DNA of 64,000 nt from Rhodopseudomonas sp. AAP120 (GTDB lineage: Bacteria > Pseudomonadota > Alphaproteobacteria > Rhizobiales > Xanthobacteraceae), in NCBI RefSeq assembly GCF_001295845.1, contig NZ_LJIC01000099.1, positions 1-64,000 on the forward strand, given 5' to 3'. Below, one piece after another: positions 16,504 to 28,200 of the stretch (position 1 is the first letter of the stretch; each line of letters opens with the position of its first letter). The position numbers were made by a program, and so were the translations under genes. Below the pieces are notes generated by a model. That model was given only the letters and a program-made list of their open reading frames with translations, had not been told where the DNA came from and searched no databases.

Positions 16504-19278
16504 TCAGGCCTTGCGGCGTACCGAACGGGTGTCAGCCACGCGCGCCAGCCGAACCGCGACCGGCAGCTCACCGAACAAGTCGCGGATCGGCAAGCTATCC
16601 CCGACGTCGTCACCGAGCACGAGACCGTCGATTTCGATCGTCGCGTCCCACGCTTCGCCGCGCGGCCATTGCCGTCCATTGTCCGACAGCGGTGCGAAGG
16701 TTTTGCCGACCGCGACGATCACCGCGTCCGTGCCGTGAGTACGGGCGAATGCGATCACGTGGTCGGCATGAGGGCCGCTGACCTTGAGCGGGCGATAGTC
16801 GCCATCGGTGAACACCTGCGGATACTCGCCGCGCAGCTTCAGCAGTTGCCGGGTCCATGCGAGCTTCAGCCGGCCGTCGTGCCAGTTCTCGGCCAGCGCC
16901 GACCAATCCGGGTCGATCAGCCCCTCCAACGCTTTGGCGCGCGCGGTGAAGTCGACAGGGCGCCGATTGTCGGGATCGACCAGCGAGAAGTCCCAGAACT
17001 CTGTTCCCTGGTAGAAGTCCGGCACGCCCGGCATCGTCGCCTTGAGGGTCACCTGGCTGACCGAGTTCAGCGCTCCGATCACCGAGAGCCGCCGCGAGAG
17101 GGTCTGCACGGAATCCAGGAACGGACCGGATTTGGCAGGATCGAGGATCCGATCAATGAAGGTTTTGACGCCGTCTTCATAGGCCGGATGAGGATTGATC
17201 CAGTTGGTATCTTCCTTGCCCTCCCGGGCGGCCTTCAAGGCGAACGCCTGCATCCGCGCCGTGAAGTCGGGATCGGGTTCGAGTGGCCAAGCACCAAGCA
17301 GGGCCTGATACAGCATGTATTCGAACGTCGCCGAAGGCGCGCGCAGGCCGCCGTCCATCACCAGATGCGGCGCGTTCATCACCTTCCATTTCGAGACGGT
17401 CGCGGCCCATTCGCCGGGCATCTCCGCCAGCCCCAGCAGTCGCGTCCGTGCGTCCTCGCCGCGCTTGGCGTCATGGGTCATGGTGGCGGTCATGCCGTGC
17501 GGCCAGTCCCTGGCGCGCTCGGTCATCAGCATGTGGAACGCCTCGGGCGGGATCGCGTGCGCGGCCGGCTCGCCCCCGACCTCGTTGAGCGCGAGCAGGC
17601 GGTGATAGCGATAAAACGCCGTGTCCTCTAGCGACTTCGCCATCGTCGGCCCGGTGAACTGCTGAACCTTGAGGGCGAAGCGGCGCACGCGCGGCTTGCT
17701 GTGCGCACCATGGCCGGGCTTCAGCAGGTCCATCGTCAGCGCATCGCGCAGGAAGTCGAAGATGCCGTCATCGGCCCCGTACCAGTCGGCGCGTGCTTTC
17801 TCGATCGTCTGCTCGATCAAGGCTCGGTCGGGTTCGGTTGGACCGTTGCCGGTGATGTAGGTGCGATACACCGGAAAGTGCAGGACGTAGAGCTCGAAAA
17901 CCTGTCGCAGATTGTCGGCCGAGAAGTCGCGGGTCGAATAGTGGCCGTTGGCGATCCGCGCCAGCAGCCGCGTCAGCACCGTGAACTCGCTGAGTAGCAG
18001 CGTTTCCAGCACGCGGCGCTTGGCGCGCATCAGCACCGGCTCGAAGTCCGGCGAGCGATTGCTGATCTGTCGCCAGATCTCGTCGAGGGGCTCCAAGCCT
18101 GCGCCGTCGACGAGGGCCTGGGTGATCACGTTCAGCCACTCGTAGCCGGTGGTGCCGTGTACGCCGGCGAAGCGCGGCAATTTTTCGCCTTCGCCGAGAA
18201 TCTTCTCGATCACCATGTAGAGTGGTGCGGCCGCAGGCCCCTGGGCGTCTCGTGTCAATTTGCGCAGGCGCTGAAAATATTGCGCCGGGTCGCGCAGTCC
18301 ATCGATATGATCGAGCCGGAGCCCCTGCAACTGCCCATCGGCGACCAGGCGCTTCACCAACTGATGGATCGCATCGAACGTGCCGGCATCCTCGACACGA
18401 AGACCGGCGAGCGTATTGACGTCGAAGAAGCGGCGATAGTTGATCTCGCTGGTGGCGAGTTGCCAGTGTCCGAGCCGATAGTGCTGGCGCTCGAGCAGAT
18501 TGTGCAGCGTCTGAATCTGCGCTGCGCGACCCTCACCGGCCCGATAGGCGTCGAGCCCCCTCTCGATCAGGGCCGCCCCGCCGTCGATCGCTTTTAGCGC
18601 TGCCTTGAAGGCCGGCGCTTCCCTGCGATCTGGATGGCTGACGCCGCGATATTGCGCAGCAAGCTCAAGCAGCGCTTTACCAGCTTCGCTCTCGGCTGCA
18701 TCGGCTTCGCGCACGATCGCGCGTAAAATCTCGCCGTAGCGCTGTGGCGCAATCGGCAGGCGATGTTCGAAGTACCAGGCCGAGAAGCTGCCTTCGTCGG
18801 CATCGTAGCGCAGCTCGATCTCGCCGGCCTCGAGCGCCTTGCCGTAGGACGAGCCGATGATCGGCAACAGCACGCCGCCGCGGCCGCGAAACGGCAGCAT
18901 CTCCCAGTCGATATCGAACGAAGCGGCATGCGGTGAGGCGGGGCCCCATTCCAGCACGTCGAGCCACCAGGGGTTATCGGCGAAATGCACGCCGACATGG
19001 TTGGGGACGAAATCGAGGATCAGACCGAGATCATTCTGCTTCAGCGCCGCCGACAGCCGCGCGAAGCCTTCTTCACCACCGAGTTCAGGATTCAGCTTGG
19101 TGTGGTCGACGATATCGTAGCCGTGGCTCGACCCCTTGCGCGCCTTGGTGAAAGGCGACGCATAGAGATGCGAAATGCCGAGTGCCTTGATATAGGGAAC
19201 GATCGCCGCCGCGTCGTCGAAGCCAAAATCGGCGGTGAATTGAATGCGATAGGTGGCAGTCGGGATTGCGGGGGACAT
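16504..19278 (-). CDS. treY: Maltooligosyl trehalose synthase TreY
   Basis: 924-residue GH13 enzyme that isomerises the reducing-end glucose of a maltodextrin to an alpha,alpha-1,1 linkage. It begins IPTATYRIQFTADFGFDDA, the TreY start. GLILDFVPNHVGVH holds GH13 region I, GLRLDHIDGLRDPAQYF the nucleophile Asp region, MVIEKILGEGEKLP the acid Glu, and MTHDAKRGEDARTR is a TreY-specific segment. The start is the ATG overlapping the treZ stop by one base (TGATG). It is the last gene of the glgE-treS-glgB-glgX-treZ-treY operon. Confidence 0.96.
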   Translation of the reverse strand: MSPAIPTATYRIQFTADFGFDDAAAIVPYIKALGISHLYASPFTKARKGSSHGYDIVDHTKLNPELGGEEGFARLSAALKQNDLGLILDFVPNHVGVHFADNPWWLDVLEWGPASPHAASFDIDWEMLPFRGRGGVLLPIIGSSYGKALEAGEIELRYDADEGSFSAWYFEHRLPIAPQRYGEILRAIVREADAAESEAGKALLELAAQYRGVSHPDRREAPAFKAALKAIDGGAALIERGLDAYRAGEGRAAQIQTLHNLLERQHYRLGHWQLATSEINYRRFFDVNTLAGLRVEDAGTFDAIHQLVKRLVADGQLQGLRLDHIDGLRDPAQYFQRLRKLTRDAQGPAAAPLYMVIEKILGEGEKLPRFAGVHGTTGYEWLNVITQALVDGAGLEPLDEIWRQISNRSPDFEPVLMRAKRRVLETLLLSEFTVLTRLLARIANGHYSTRDFSADNLRQVFELYVLHFPVYRTYITGNGPTEPDRALIEQTIEKARADWYGADDGIFDFLRDALTMDLLKPGHGAHSKPRVRRFALKVQQFTGPTMAKSLEDTAFYRYHRLLALNEVGGEPAAHAIPPEAFHMLMTERARDWPHGMTATMTHDAKRGEDARTRLLGLAEMPGEWAATVSKWKVMNAPHLVMDGGLRAPSATFEYMLYQALLGAWPLEPDPDFTARMQAFALKAAREGKEDTNWINPHPAYEDGVKTFIDRILDPAKSGPFLDSVQTLSRRLSVIGALNSVSQVTLKATMPGVPDFYQGTEFWDFSLVDPDNRRPVDFTARAKALEGLIDPDWSALAENWHDGRLKLAWTRQLLKLRGEYPQVFTDGDYRPLKVSGPHADHVIAFARTHGTDAVIVAVGKTFAPLSDNGRQWPRGEAWDATIEIDGLVLGDDVGDSLPIRDLFGELPVAVRLARVADTRSVRRKA

Positions 19279-21038
19279 CAGGACTCTTCGAGGCGCCAGG
19301 AAACCGCCCACGGCGGAATGATCCCGTCCCAATCTTCGCCCCACACTTTGGTTCCAAGGGGCGCTTCAGCATTCAGTTGCTGGCCCGACAGATTGGCCGC
19401 AAGCCGAAGCGTGCTGCCGTCTCCGAGACGCCAGTCGGCGGTCAGAAGGCCCTGTTCAGTGGCGCTTGCATCGCCGAACTTGGCGCCGCGCAGGCGCGGC
19501 ACGAGCGTCTCGCGGCGGACGGCAAGCAACCGCCTGACCAGCGCCAGACGCTTTGCACCGGCGCCGCTGTCGCGCTCGCCCCAGTTCAGCACAGCACTCG
19601 TGAAGGTCGAGTGATCGAGCGGGTCCGGGACATCGTCGCCATACTTTTCGTAGGCACCGGCGAATTCCTTGCGGCGACCCTGGCGGACAGCTTCGGCGAG
19701 GTCGCCGTGGAAGTCGCAGAAGAACGGGAACGGCGCCTGCGAGCCCCATTCCTCGCCCATGAACAGCATCGGCACGGTCGGCGCCAGCAGTGTGATCGCC
19801 AGCGCGGCCTCGACCGCCTCGGGGGTGGCCAGGCTTTCCAGCCGGTCGCCCAGCGCGCGATTGCCAATCTGGTCGTGGTTCTGAAGGAAATTGATGAAGG
19901 CGAGCGGCGGGAGTTCGCCACTGGGCTCACCGCGCGGCGTGCCGCCGCGATGTTCGGACGGTTCGCCCTGATAGACGAATCCAGATCCGAGCGAGCGGGC
20001 GATATGCTGCAGCGGTCCTTTGGCGTAGTCGGAGTAGTAGCCCTGGGTCTCGCTCGTCAGAGCGACGTGCCAGGCGTGGTGGTAGTCGTCGTTCCACTGG
20101 GCGCGATACTGGCCGCGATGTGGATCGATCGTCGGGTCGAGCTGGGCGGCGATATTGTCGTCATTTTCCAGCACGAGGTGCAGATGCCGTCCGGTCTCGG
20201 CCGCGAGCTTGCCGACCTCGCGGCTGAGCTCATACAGCATCGGGATTTCGCCCTGGTCGGGAATGGCGTGGACGGCATCGAGCCGCAGACCATCGAAGCG
20301 ATACTCACGCAGCCAATACACCGCATTGTCGATCGCGAAGGCGCGAACCTGCTCGACATAATAATTGATCGCGTTGCCCCACGGCGTGTGCGAGTCCGAG
20401 AAGAACGTCGAGGCGTATTGGCCGATATGATTGCCCTCTGGTCCGAAGTGATTGTAGACCACGTCGAGGAACACCATCAGGCCGCGCTCATGCGCCGCGT
20501 CGATCAGCGCCTTGAGATCTTCGGGTCGGCCATAGACACTGTCGGGCGCGTACCACAGCACGCCGTCATAGCCCCAATTGCGCTTGCCGGGGAAGTCTGC
20601 GAGCGGCATCAATTCCAGCGCGGTGATGCCGGTGGCGACCAGATCGTCGAGCTTGTCGATGATGGCCCTGTAGTTGCCCTGAGGCGTGAAGGTGCCGACA
20701 TGCGCCTCGAGCACGACGGTTTCTTCCCACGGGCGGCCGCGCCATTCGGCGGAACGCCAAGTGTAGGAGGCGTGGTCGACGACCTCGCTCGGTCCCGTTA
20801 TATCTTCCGGCTGGAATGCAGAGGCGGGATCGGGGACCTCGTTGTCGCCGTCGATTCGAAATCGATAGCGCGCACCGCCGCCGATCCCTTCGATTTCCGC
20901 CCTGAACCAGCCATCCTTGTCCTGCTGCATCGGATACGCGCGATCGAGCACGACGTCCACGCGTTCGGCATTCGGAGCCCACAGCCGGAATTCGACTCCC
21001 TTCGCAGTGAGGCGAGGGCCGTGGATTCGACTATTCAT
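19278..21038 (-). CDS. treZ: Malto-oligosyltrehalose trehalohydrolase TreZ
   Basis: 586-residue GH13 enzyme that cleaves trehalose from the maltooligosyl-trehalose made by TreY. The N-terminal beta-sandwich (VEFRLWAPNAERVDVVL) precedes the barrel with VFLDVVYNHFGPEGNH, GLRLDAVHAIPD (nucleophile Asp) and LVLENDDN (acid Glu), and the conserved INFLQNHDQIGNRALG. The start overlaps glgX by four bases and the stop overlaps treY by one, so the three are translationally coupled. Confidence 0.96.
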   Translation of the reverse strand: MNSRIHGPRLTAKGVEFRLWAPNAERVDVVLDRAYPMQQDKDGWFRAEIEGIGGGARYRFRIDGDNEVPDPASAFQPEDITGPSEVVDHASYTWRSAEWRGRPWEETVVLEAHVGTFTPQGNYRAIIDKLDDLVATGITALELMPLADFPGKRNWGYDGVLWYAPDSVYGRPEDLKALIDAAHERGLMVFLDVVYNHFGPEGNHIGQYASTFFSDSHTPWGNAINYYVEQVRAFAIDNAVYWLREYRFDGLRLDAVHAIPDQGEIPMLYELSREVGKLAAETGRHLHLVLENDDNIAAQLDPTIDPHRGQYRAQWNDDYHHAWHVALTSETQGYYSDYAKGPLQHIARSLGSGFVYQGEPSEHRGGTPRGEPSGELPPLAFINFLQNHDQIGNRALGDRLESLATPEAVEAALAITLLAPTVPMLFMGEEWGSQAPFPFFCDFHGDLAEAVRQGRRKEFAGAYEKYGDDVPDPLDHSTFTSAVLNWGERDSGAGAKRLALVRRLLAVRRETLVPRLRGAKFGDASATEQGLLTADWRLGDGSTLRLAANLSGQQLNAEAPLGTKVWGEDWDGIIPPWAVSWRLEES

Positions 21039-23113
21039 GCAGGGGCTCCAGAAAACGCCATGACGGATCGGGGTGGGGCGGATGAGGCGCTGCCCGACGC
21101 CAGGGGCGCCACCTGCACCGTATCCTTGGTGGTGTCGAACAGCTGATGCCAGCTCTCATATTCGGGCAGCTTCGGCAGAAGGAACGGGATGGTTTCGACG
21201 CCGGAGTTCAGGACGATGAAGATCGCGTCGGTGGCAGGCTGGGACGGGCTGAGCACGTAAGCGAGGAAGCGGCCGTCCGGAAACGCCCAATCCTGCTCGG
21301 TCATCTCCGCCGCCGACGGCGTCAGCCACAACACGCCGTAGCTGCCGTCGGCGCGGCGACCGTCGAGCCAACGCCGCGAACGCAATTGCGGAAAATTGCT
21401 TCGGAGTTCCGCCATCAAACCCACGAAGTCGACCATGTCGTCCCCGTCGCTGTTCAGGCCTTTCCAATCGACCCAGCCGATCTCGTTGTCCTGGCAGTAG
21501 GCATTGTTGTTGCCATTCTGCGAGTTGCCGACTTCGTCTCCGGCGAGGAGCAGCGGAACGCCTTGGGCCAAAAACAGACAGGCGAGCTGGTTTTTGCGGA
21601 GTTGCCGGCGCAGCGCGACGATGGCCGGATCGTCGGTCGGGCCTTCATGGCCGCAATTGTTGCTGTGGTTGTCGTTCGAGCCGTCGCGATTGTCCTCGCC
21701 GTTGGCGAGGTTGTGCTTCTCGTTGTAGCTGAACAGGTCCGCCAGAGTGAAGCCGTCATGGACAGTGACGTGATTGATGCTGGCCCGCGGCATCCGGCTG
21801 TCGTGATTGAAGATGTCGGACGATCCCGTCATCCGCCGCGAGACTTCTCCGATCAGGCTGCCTTCGCCGCTCCAGTAGCGTCGCATCGCGCTGCGATAAC
21901 GGTCGTTCCACTCCGACCATTGCGACGGAAACGCGCCGACCTGATATCCGCCCATGCCGAGATCCCACGGCTCGGCGACGAGCTTCACAGATGCGAGGAC
22001 CGGATCCTGTCGGATCGCGGTGAAGAAGCCTGAGTTTCGCTCGAAGCCGTTGGGCCCGCGGGCCAGCGTGGTGGCGAGGTCGAAGCGGAAGCCGTCGACA
22101 TGGCAAACTTCGACCCAGTAACGCAAGCTGTCCATCACCATCTGCAGCACGCGGGGGTGCTGCAGATTGACCGAGCTGCCGCAGCCGGTGAAGTCGTCGT
22201 AATAACGCGGATTGTCGCGCGACAGCCAGTAGTACGAAGCGTTGTCGATGCCGCGGAACGACAGCGTCGGGCCGAGGTGATTACCCTCTGCGGTGTGGTT
22301 GTAGACGACGTCGAGCAGAACCTCGATGCCGGCATCGTGCAGACGCGCCACGGTGGTGCGAAACGCGTCGAGCGGATTGTCCGCGGCGTAGCGGGGCTCC
22401 GGAGCAAAGAACGAGATAGTGTTGTAGCCCCAGTAATTCACCAGCTTCTTCTCGACCAGCATGCGGTCATCGATAAGCGCGTGGATGGGGAGAAGTTCAA
22501 TCGCCGTGACGCCCAGCCTTTTGAAATGATCGATCATCGCCGGCGCGGCCAGGCCGCCGAACGTGCCGCGCAAGCCGGGGGGCACGTCTTCGCGCTGTTG
22601 CGTCAGGCCCTTGACGTGGGCTTCATAGATGATGGTGTCTTCCCAAGGGGTGCCGGGGCGGCTCTCGTGGCGCGAGAAGCCACCGGTTTCGTCGATCACC
22701 ATAGCCTTCGGCATGCCGCGCGCGTTGTCACGCCTGTCGAACGACAGGTCCTCGCGCGGGCTTCCCGTGCGATACGCAAAATGCGCGTCGCTCCAGACCA
22801 GCCGGCCGAACAATCGCTTGGCGTAGGGATCCAGCAGGAGCTTGTGGGCATTGAAGCGGTGGCCGCGTTCGGGATCGTATGGACCGTGGACGCGGTACCC
22901 GTAAAGCTGCCCGGGCGAGACGTCGTTGAGATAGCCGTGCCAAACGTCCTCGGTGCGCTCCGGGAGCTCGATGCGCTCCAACTCACGACGGCCCTGACTG
23001 TCGAACAGACAGAGTTCGACCTTATGGGCGTTGGCGGAAAACAAAGCGAAATTGGTGCCGCGCCCGTCCCAGGTCGCCCCGAGACGAGAGCAGCTTCCAG
23101 CAGTGAGGCGCAT
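21035..23113 (-). CDS. glgX: Glycogen debranching enzyme GlgX
   Basis: 692-residue GH13 isoamylase-type enzyme. A CBM48 domain (GTNFALFSANAHKVELCLFD) is followed by VLLDVVYNHTAEGNHLGP, GFRFDLATTLARGPNG with the nucleophile Asp, KLVAEPWDLGMGGYQVG with the acid Glu, and INHVTVHDGFTLADL. It hydrolyses alpha-1,6 branch points, supplying linear chains to TreY and MalQ. Four-base overlap with treZ; the start is 2 bp from the glgB stop. Confidence 0.95.
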   Translation of the reverse strand: MRLTAGSCSRLGATWDGRGTNFALFSANAHKVELCLFDSQGRRELERIELPERTEDVWHGYLNDVSPGQLYGYRVHGPYDPERGHRFNAHKLLLDPYAKRLFGRLVWSDAHFAYRTGSPREDLSFDRRDNARGMPKAMVIDETGGFSRHESRPGTPWEDTIIYEAHVKGLTQQREDVPPGLRGTFGGLAAPAMIDHFKRLGVTAIELLPIHALIDDRMLVEKKLVNYWGYNTISFFAPEPRYAADNPLDAFRTTVARLHDAGIEVLLDVVYNHTAEGNHLGPTLSFRGIDNASYYWLSRDNPRYYDDFTGCGSSVNLQHPRVLQMVMDSLRYWVEVCHVDGFRFDLATTLARGPNGFERNSGFFTAIRQDPVLASVKLVAEPWDLGMGGYQVGAFPSQWSEWNDRYRSAMRRYWSGEGSLIGEVSRRMTGSSDIFNHDSRMPRASINHVTVHDGFTLADLFSYNEKHNLANGEDNRDGSNDNHSNNCGHEGPTDDPAIVALRRQLRKNQLACLFLAQGVPLLLAGDEVGNSQNGNNNAYCQDNEIGWVDWKGLNSDGDDMVDFVGLMAELRSNFPQLRSRRWLDGRRADGSYGVLWLTPSAAEMTEQDWAFPDGRFLAYVLSPSQPATDAIFIVLNSGVETIPFLLPKLPEYESWHQLFDTTKDTVQVAPLASGSASSAPPRSVMAFSGAPA

Positions 23114-23115
23114 TG

Positions 23116-25266
23116 TTAGTCTTCCGGCGTCAGAAAGATCGCGGCGAGGGGCGGAATGGTGAGACTAAGCTCGGGAACCAGCCCGTCAAGGGTATGCACT
23201 TCGCCGCCGTTCCCGACATTGCTCCCGCCGTAGATCCCCGCGTCCGAATTCAGCACTTCACGCCAACGGCCCGGGAAGGGCACCCGGACCCGATAATCCT
23301 GGTAGACATTCGGGGAGAAGTTCGAGATCACGAGGCACCGCGCGCGGGTGTCGTTGCCCTTGCGCATCCAGGCAAACACGTTGCGGCCGGCATCCTCGGT
23401 AATGATCCACTCGAAGCCGAAGGGATCGCAATCGAGTTGGTGCAGCGCCGGCAGATCCCGGTACAGCTTGTTGAGATCGCGGATCAGCGCCTGGACGCCG
23501 GCGTATTTCGGCGAGTCGAGCAGGTGCCAATCCAGCGAACGATCGTGGTTCCACTCGCGCTCCTGGCCGAACTCGCAGCCCATGAACATCAGCTTCTTGC
23601 CCGGATGGCCGAACATGAAGGCGTAATACGCACGCAGATTGGCGAAGCGCTGCCACTCGTCACCCGGCATTCGCCCGAGGATCGAGCGCTTGCCGTGGAC
23701 CACTTCATCGTGAGACAGCGGCAGAATGAAGTTTTCGGAGAACGCGTAGTGCAGGCCGAACAGGATCTGGCCGTGGTGATACTTGCGGTGGATCGGATCC
23801 TTGTTGATGTAATTCAGCGTGTCGTGCATCCACCCCATGTTCCACTTGTAACCAAAGCCCAGGCCGCCGAATTCGACCGGCCGTGACACCTGCGGCCAGG
23901 CGGTCGACTCTTCCGCAGCCGTGGTGGCGTTGGGGAATTTCGCGTAGACCTCGGCATTGAAGCGACGCAGAAAGTCGATCGCCTCGATGTTTTCGCGACC
24001 GCCGAATTTGTTCGGAATCCAGCCGCCGGCCGGGCGGCTGTAGTCGAGATAGAGCATCGAGGCCACCGCATCGACACGCAGGCCATCGATGCCGTAGCGC
24101 TCCAGCCAGAACAGCGCGTTCGACACCAGGAAGTTGACGACTTCGGTGCGGCCGTAATTGTAGATCAGCGTGCCCCAGTCGAGGTGACGGCCCTGCATCG
24201 GGTTGGCGTGTTCGTACAACGCGGTGCCGTCGAAATTGCCGAGGCCGTGCGGGTCATCGGGGAAGTGGCCGGGTACCCAATCCAACAGAACACCGAGGCC
24301 CTGCGCATGACAGGCGTCGATCAGTGCGCAGAAATCTTCCGGCGTTCCGAACCGCGACGTTGGAGCGAACAGCCCGGTCGGCTGATAGCCCCACGAGCCG
24401 TCGAACGGATGCTCACTCACAGGCAGGAACTCGACGTGGGTGAAGCCCATGTCGCGGACGTATGCCGGCAGTTGCTCGGCAAGGTCGCGATAAGTGAGCC
24501 ACTGGTCGCCATCCTTCCGGCGCCATGACCCGAGGTGTACCTCGTAGATCGACATCGGCGCGCTCAGCGCGTTGATGTTCGCCGGAGCCGGGCGAGGATG
24601 CGGCAGGGTGGTTGCGTCGATCACGATCGATGCGGTTTTCGGCCGAAGCTCGGCTGCGAACGCGAGGGGGTCGGACTTCTGCGGCAGTTGTTCGCCGTGC
24701 GGACCGACGATGTTGTACTTGTAATGGTCGCCAGCGGATGCGCCGGGGATGAACAGCTCCCAGTAGCCATTGCCGCGGACGCGCATCTGGTGGCGACGCG
24801 GATTCCAGAAGTTGAAGTCACCGACGACGCTGACGCCACGCGCGTTGGGGGCCAGCACGACGAACGCGACACCCGCCACACCTTCGAGCACGGTCGGATG
24901 GGCGCCGAGCTTGTCGTATAGTCGCTGGTCCGTGCCTTCCCCGAGCAGATAAAGATCGAAGTCGGTCAGGATCGGCGGGAACCGGTAGGGATCCTCGAGA
25001 TCCACCGCTGCGTCTCCGAAGCGGGCGCGTAGCCGATACCGATGGGAGCCGTTCGGAAGCGTGCCCACGAACAAGCCGCCATTGTGCAGGCGCTCCAGCG
25101 CAGCTGCCTCGCCATGTTCACCGATCGCCTCGACGGCGCTTGCGTCCGGCAACAGCGCCCGAACCACGACACGGTCGTTCTCCGGATGAGGTCCGAGATA
25201 GTGAAAGGGATCGCCGTGGCGGCCTTCGAGAACCGCGTAGGCCTCGTCCGTGAGTTGCGCAGTCAT
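23116..25266 (-). CDS. glgB: 1,4-alpha-glucan branching enzyme GlgB
   Basis: 716 residues, long-form GH13 branching enzyme with an extra N-terminal beta domain before CBM48 ([20 protein letters not shown]). The barrel has [35 protein letters not shown] (nucleophile Asp), [14 protein letters not shown] (acid Glu) and [12 protein letters not shown]. It introduces alpha-1,6 branches into glucan made by GlgE. Four-base ATGA overlap with the upstream treS gene. Confidence 0.97.
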   Translation of the reverse strand: MTAQLTDEAYAVLEGRHGDPFHYLGPHPENDRVVVRALLPDASAVEAIGEHGEAAALERLHNGGLFVGTLPNGSHRYRLRARFGDAAVDLEDPYRFPPILTDFDLYLLGEGTDQRLYDKLGAHPTVLEGVAGVAFVVLAPNARGVSVVGDFNFWNPRRHQMRVRGNGYWELFIPGASAGDHYKYNIVGPHGEQLPQKSDPLAFAAELRPKTASIVIDATTLPHPRPAPANINALSAPMSIYEVHLGSWRRKDGDQWLTYRDLAEQLPAYVRDMGFTHVEFLPVSEHPFDGSWGYQPTGLFAPTSRFGTPEDFCALIDACHAQGLGVLLDWVPGHFPDDPHGLGNFDGTALYEHANPMQGRHLDWGTLIYNYGRTEVVNFLVSNALFWLERYGIDGLRVDAVASMLYLDYSRPAGGWIPNKFGGRENIEAIDFLRRFNAEVYAKFPNATTAAEESTAWPQVSRPVEFGGLGFGYKWNMGWMHDTLNYINKDPIHRKYHHGQILFGLHYAFSENFILPLSHDEVVHGKRSILGRMPGDEWQRFANLRAYYAFMFGHPGKKLMFMGCEFGQEREWNHDRSLDWHLLDSPKYAGVQALIRDLNKLYRDLPALHQLDCDPFGFEWIITEDAGRNVFAWMRKGNDTRARCLVISNFSPNVYQDYRVRVPFPGRWREVLNSDAGIYGGSNVGNGGEVHTLDGLVPELSLTIPPLAAIFLTPED

Positions 25267-28200
25267 GTCGTCTCCTCGGGCTGCCGAGTCAGGATGCGAA
25301 GGATGCCAGCCAGCGGCACGCGGAGCCAGTCGGGACGATGGGCGAGCTCGTATTCGATCTCGTACAATGCCTTCTCGATCAGAAAGAAGTCCAGTAGCCG
25401 ATCGGCGGCGGCCTGATCGGCCGGCCAGACCGGGCTGCCGGCCATCGTCTCGCGGTAAGCTGTTAGGAAGGCGTCGGTCGCGCGTTCCCGCCAGGCATCC
25501 AGCGCGGCGGCGATTTTGCCGGCTTCCTCGGGGTGGGTCTTCAGCGCCCGCTCGAGCGCAGCGGTGGTCGAGTAATCGATCGACCGCACCAAGCCGGCGA
25601 CGTCCCGTGCGGCCGGCGCTTTCGCCCGACGCTCCGCCTGCGATCGCCGCGGCTCGCCTTCGAAGTCGATGATGAAAACGTCCTCTTTCACGATCAACAT
25701 TTGACCGAGATGGAAGTCACCATGATGACGGATCTTCAGGCCGCCATTCTCGCCGAGAAGACCTGGGAGCCGTCGAGCGAGCCCATCCCGCAACGCCAGG
25801 AATTCGTCGACCAGCGCACGATCGCCGTCTTTGAGACTCTCGCGCTTGCGCCCGAGTTCGTCGAGCACACGGGTCGCGTTGGCCGACAAGGTCTCCGTCC
25901 AGCGCCGGACATCCTCGCCGCTGATCGGCTCCGGCGCGAAGTCCGCGACCTCCGGATGGTTCGCGAGCGCGATGTGCATCTCGGCGACGCGGCGGCCGGT
26001 CTGTTCCATATAGCGCAGGTACGGCGCCAACTCCTCGCTGACGACCTCTTCCTCGGCCTTCATCAGCACGCGCTGATCATCGACGTAGCGGTCGAGATAG
26101 CCGGAGGTCATGACCCAGCCGTCGCCCTGGTTGGCGACGAACTCATGCACCACCGCGATCGCGCTGGTTTTATCGCCCTCGATCAACTCGACGCTGCCGA
26201 GCAAGGAGGGCGTATTGCCGTAACCGGCGACTTCGGTCAGGAAGCGTCCCATCTCGATTTCGGGATTGGTGCCGCTCTCCAGACGTCGGTACAGCTTGAT
26301 GACGTAATCTTCGCCGACGAGTGCGGTCGAGTTCGACTGCTCAGTCGAGACGGCGCGGATCTGTTCGTAGGGACCGGCCGGCTTCTCCGCCAGGCGGGAG
26401 CCGGGACGGAATTCCAGACGGTCGCCTTCGTTCTCGATGACGACGCCTTCGCGCAGATTGTCGAGCAGCAGGGTGGTGAACTCGGTGTCGCCAGCCACGT
26501 CGAGCAAGGTGCCTTCGCGCGAGCCCTGCCGCACGGCCGCGAAGGCGCGCGGATTATACCGCTCGCGGTCGAACCGCACCCAATTGATCTGCATCGGCAG
26601 CACGTAACGGGCGTCGACGCCGCGCACGCTGGCTTCAAAGAACGCCAGCCACGGCCGGTTGTCGTGGGTGTTGGAGAACGGGATCGCCGACGTGACTCGC
26701 GGCTGGATCGCTCGCATCGAGCGCTCCGGAAACCACCGTGTACGCGACAGGAATGCCGGCAGCACATCGCGTTCGAACACGCCACGCGTTCGGGCGAGCG
26801 ACATCCATGTCGCCCCGACCGGGACTACGAGGGTTTCGAACTCCAGTGCTGTCGCCGCAGGCGCGACGTGTTCCGACATGCCGCGCTCCTCGAGCTTGAA
26901 CCAGTAGAAGCCGTAAGGCGCCAGCGTGATCATGTAGGGCAGTTCGCCGATCGCCGGAAACTTCGTACGTCCAAGCATCTCCTGCGGGATGCGTTCCTTC
27001 CACGGTGACAGATCGAGTTCGGTCGGCTGGGCCGACCGCGACAGGTTGGCGACGCACAGGATCACTTCGTCTTCATATTGCCGGACGTAAGCCAGCACCG
27101 AGCGGTTGCTCGGACGGATGAACGTCATCGAGCCCCGGCCGAACGCCGGAGTGGACTTGCGCACCGAGATCAGCCGCTTGGTCGCGCTCAGCAGCGAGGA
27201 CAGGCTGCGTGCCTGCGCTTCGACGTTGACCGACGCGTAGCCGTAAACCGGATCCATGATCGGCGGCGCATATAGCCGTGCCGGGTCTGCGCGGGAGAAA
27301 CCGCCATTGCGGTCTGGAGACCATTGCATCGGGGTCCGCACGCCGTTGCGGTCGCCCAGATAGATGTTGTCGCCCATGCCGATCTCGTCGCCGTAATAGA
27401 TGATCGGCGTGCCTGGAAACGACAGCAGCAGCGAGTTCATCAGCTCGATCTTGCGGCGATCGTTGTCCATCAGCGGCGCCAAGCGGCGGCGGATGCCGAG
27501 ATTGATGCGGGCGCGGGGATCGGCCGCGTAGGTCTTCCAGAGATAATCGCGCTCGACGTCCGTCACCATTTCGAGCGTCAGCTCGTCGTGGTTGCGCAGG
27601 AACATCGCCCACTGGCAGTTGGCCGGGATTTCCGGAGTCTGCCGCATGATGTCGGTGATCGGGAAACGATCTTCCTGCGCGATCGCCATGTAGATCCGCG
27701 GCATCAGCGGGAAGTGATAGGCCATGTGGCACTCGTCGCCCTGGCCGAAATATTCCTGCACGTCTTCGGGCCACTGATTGGCTTCCGCCAGCAGCACCTT
27801 GCCCTTGGCGTAAGCATCGAGCTCGGCCCGCAACTTCTTGATGACCGCATGGGTCTCTGGAAGATTCTCGTTGTTGGTCCCGTCGCGCTCGCACAAATAG
27901 GGGATGGCATCCAGCCGGAAGCCGTCGACGCCGGTGTCCAGCCAGCGCTTCATCACCTTGACGACAGCGCTGACGACGCGCGGGTTGTCGAAGTTGAGGT
28001 CCGGCTGATGCGAGAAGAAGCGATGCCAATAGTATTGGCCGGCTTCCGGATCCCAGGTCCAGTTCGACTTTTCGGTGTCGGTGAAGATGATCCGAGTGCC
28101 TTGATACTTCTGGTCGGTGTCGCTCCAGACGTACCAGTCCCGCGCGCTCGAATCCTTCGGGCTGCGCCGGGCGCGCTTGAACCAGGCGTGCTGATCGGAA

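Noticed and set aside
19266-21146. Long plus-strand frame opposite treZ
   Set aside because: Composition is that of a GC shadow and it ignores gene order; treZ motifs are unambiguous.
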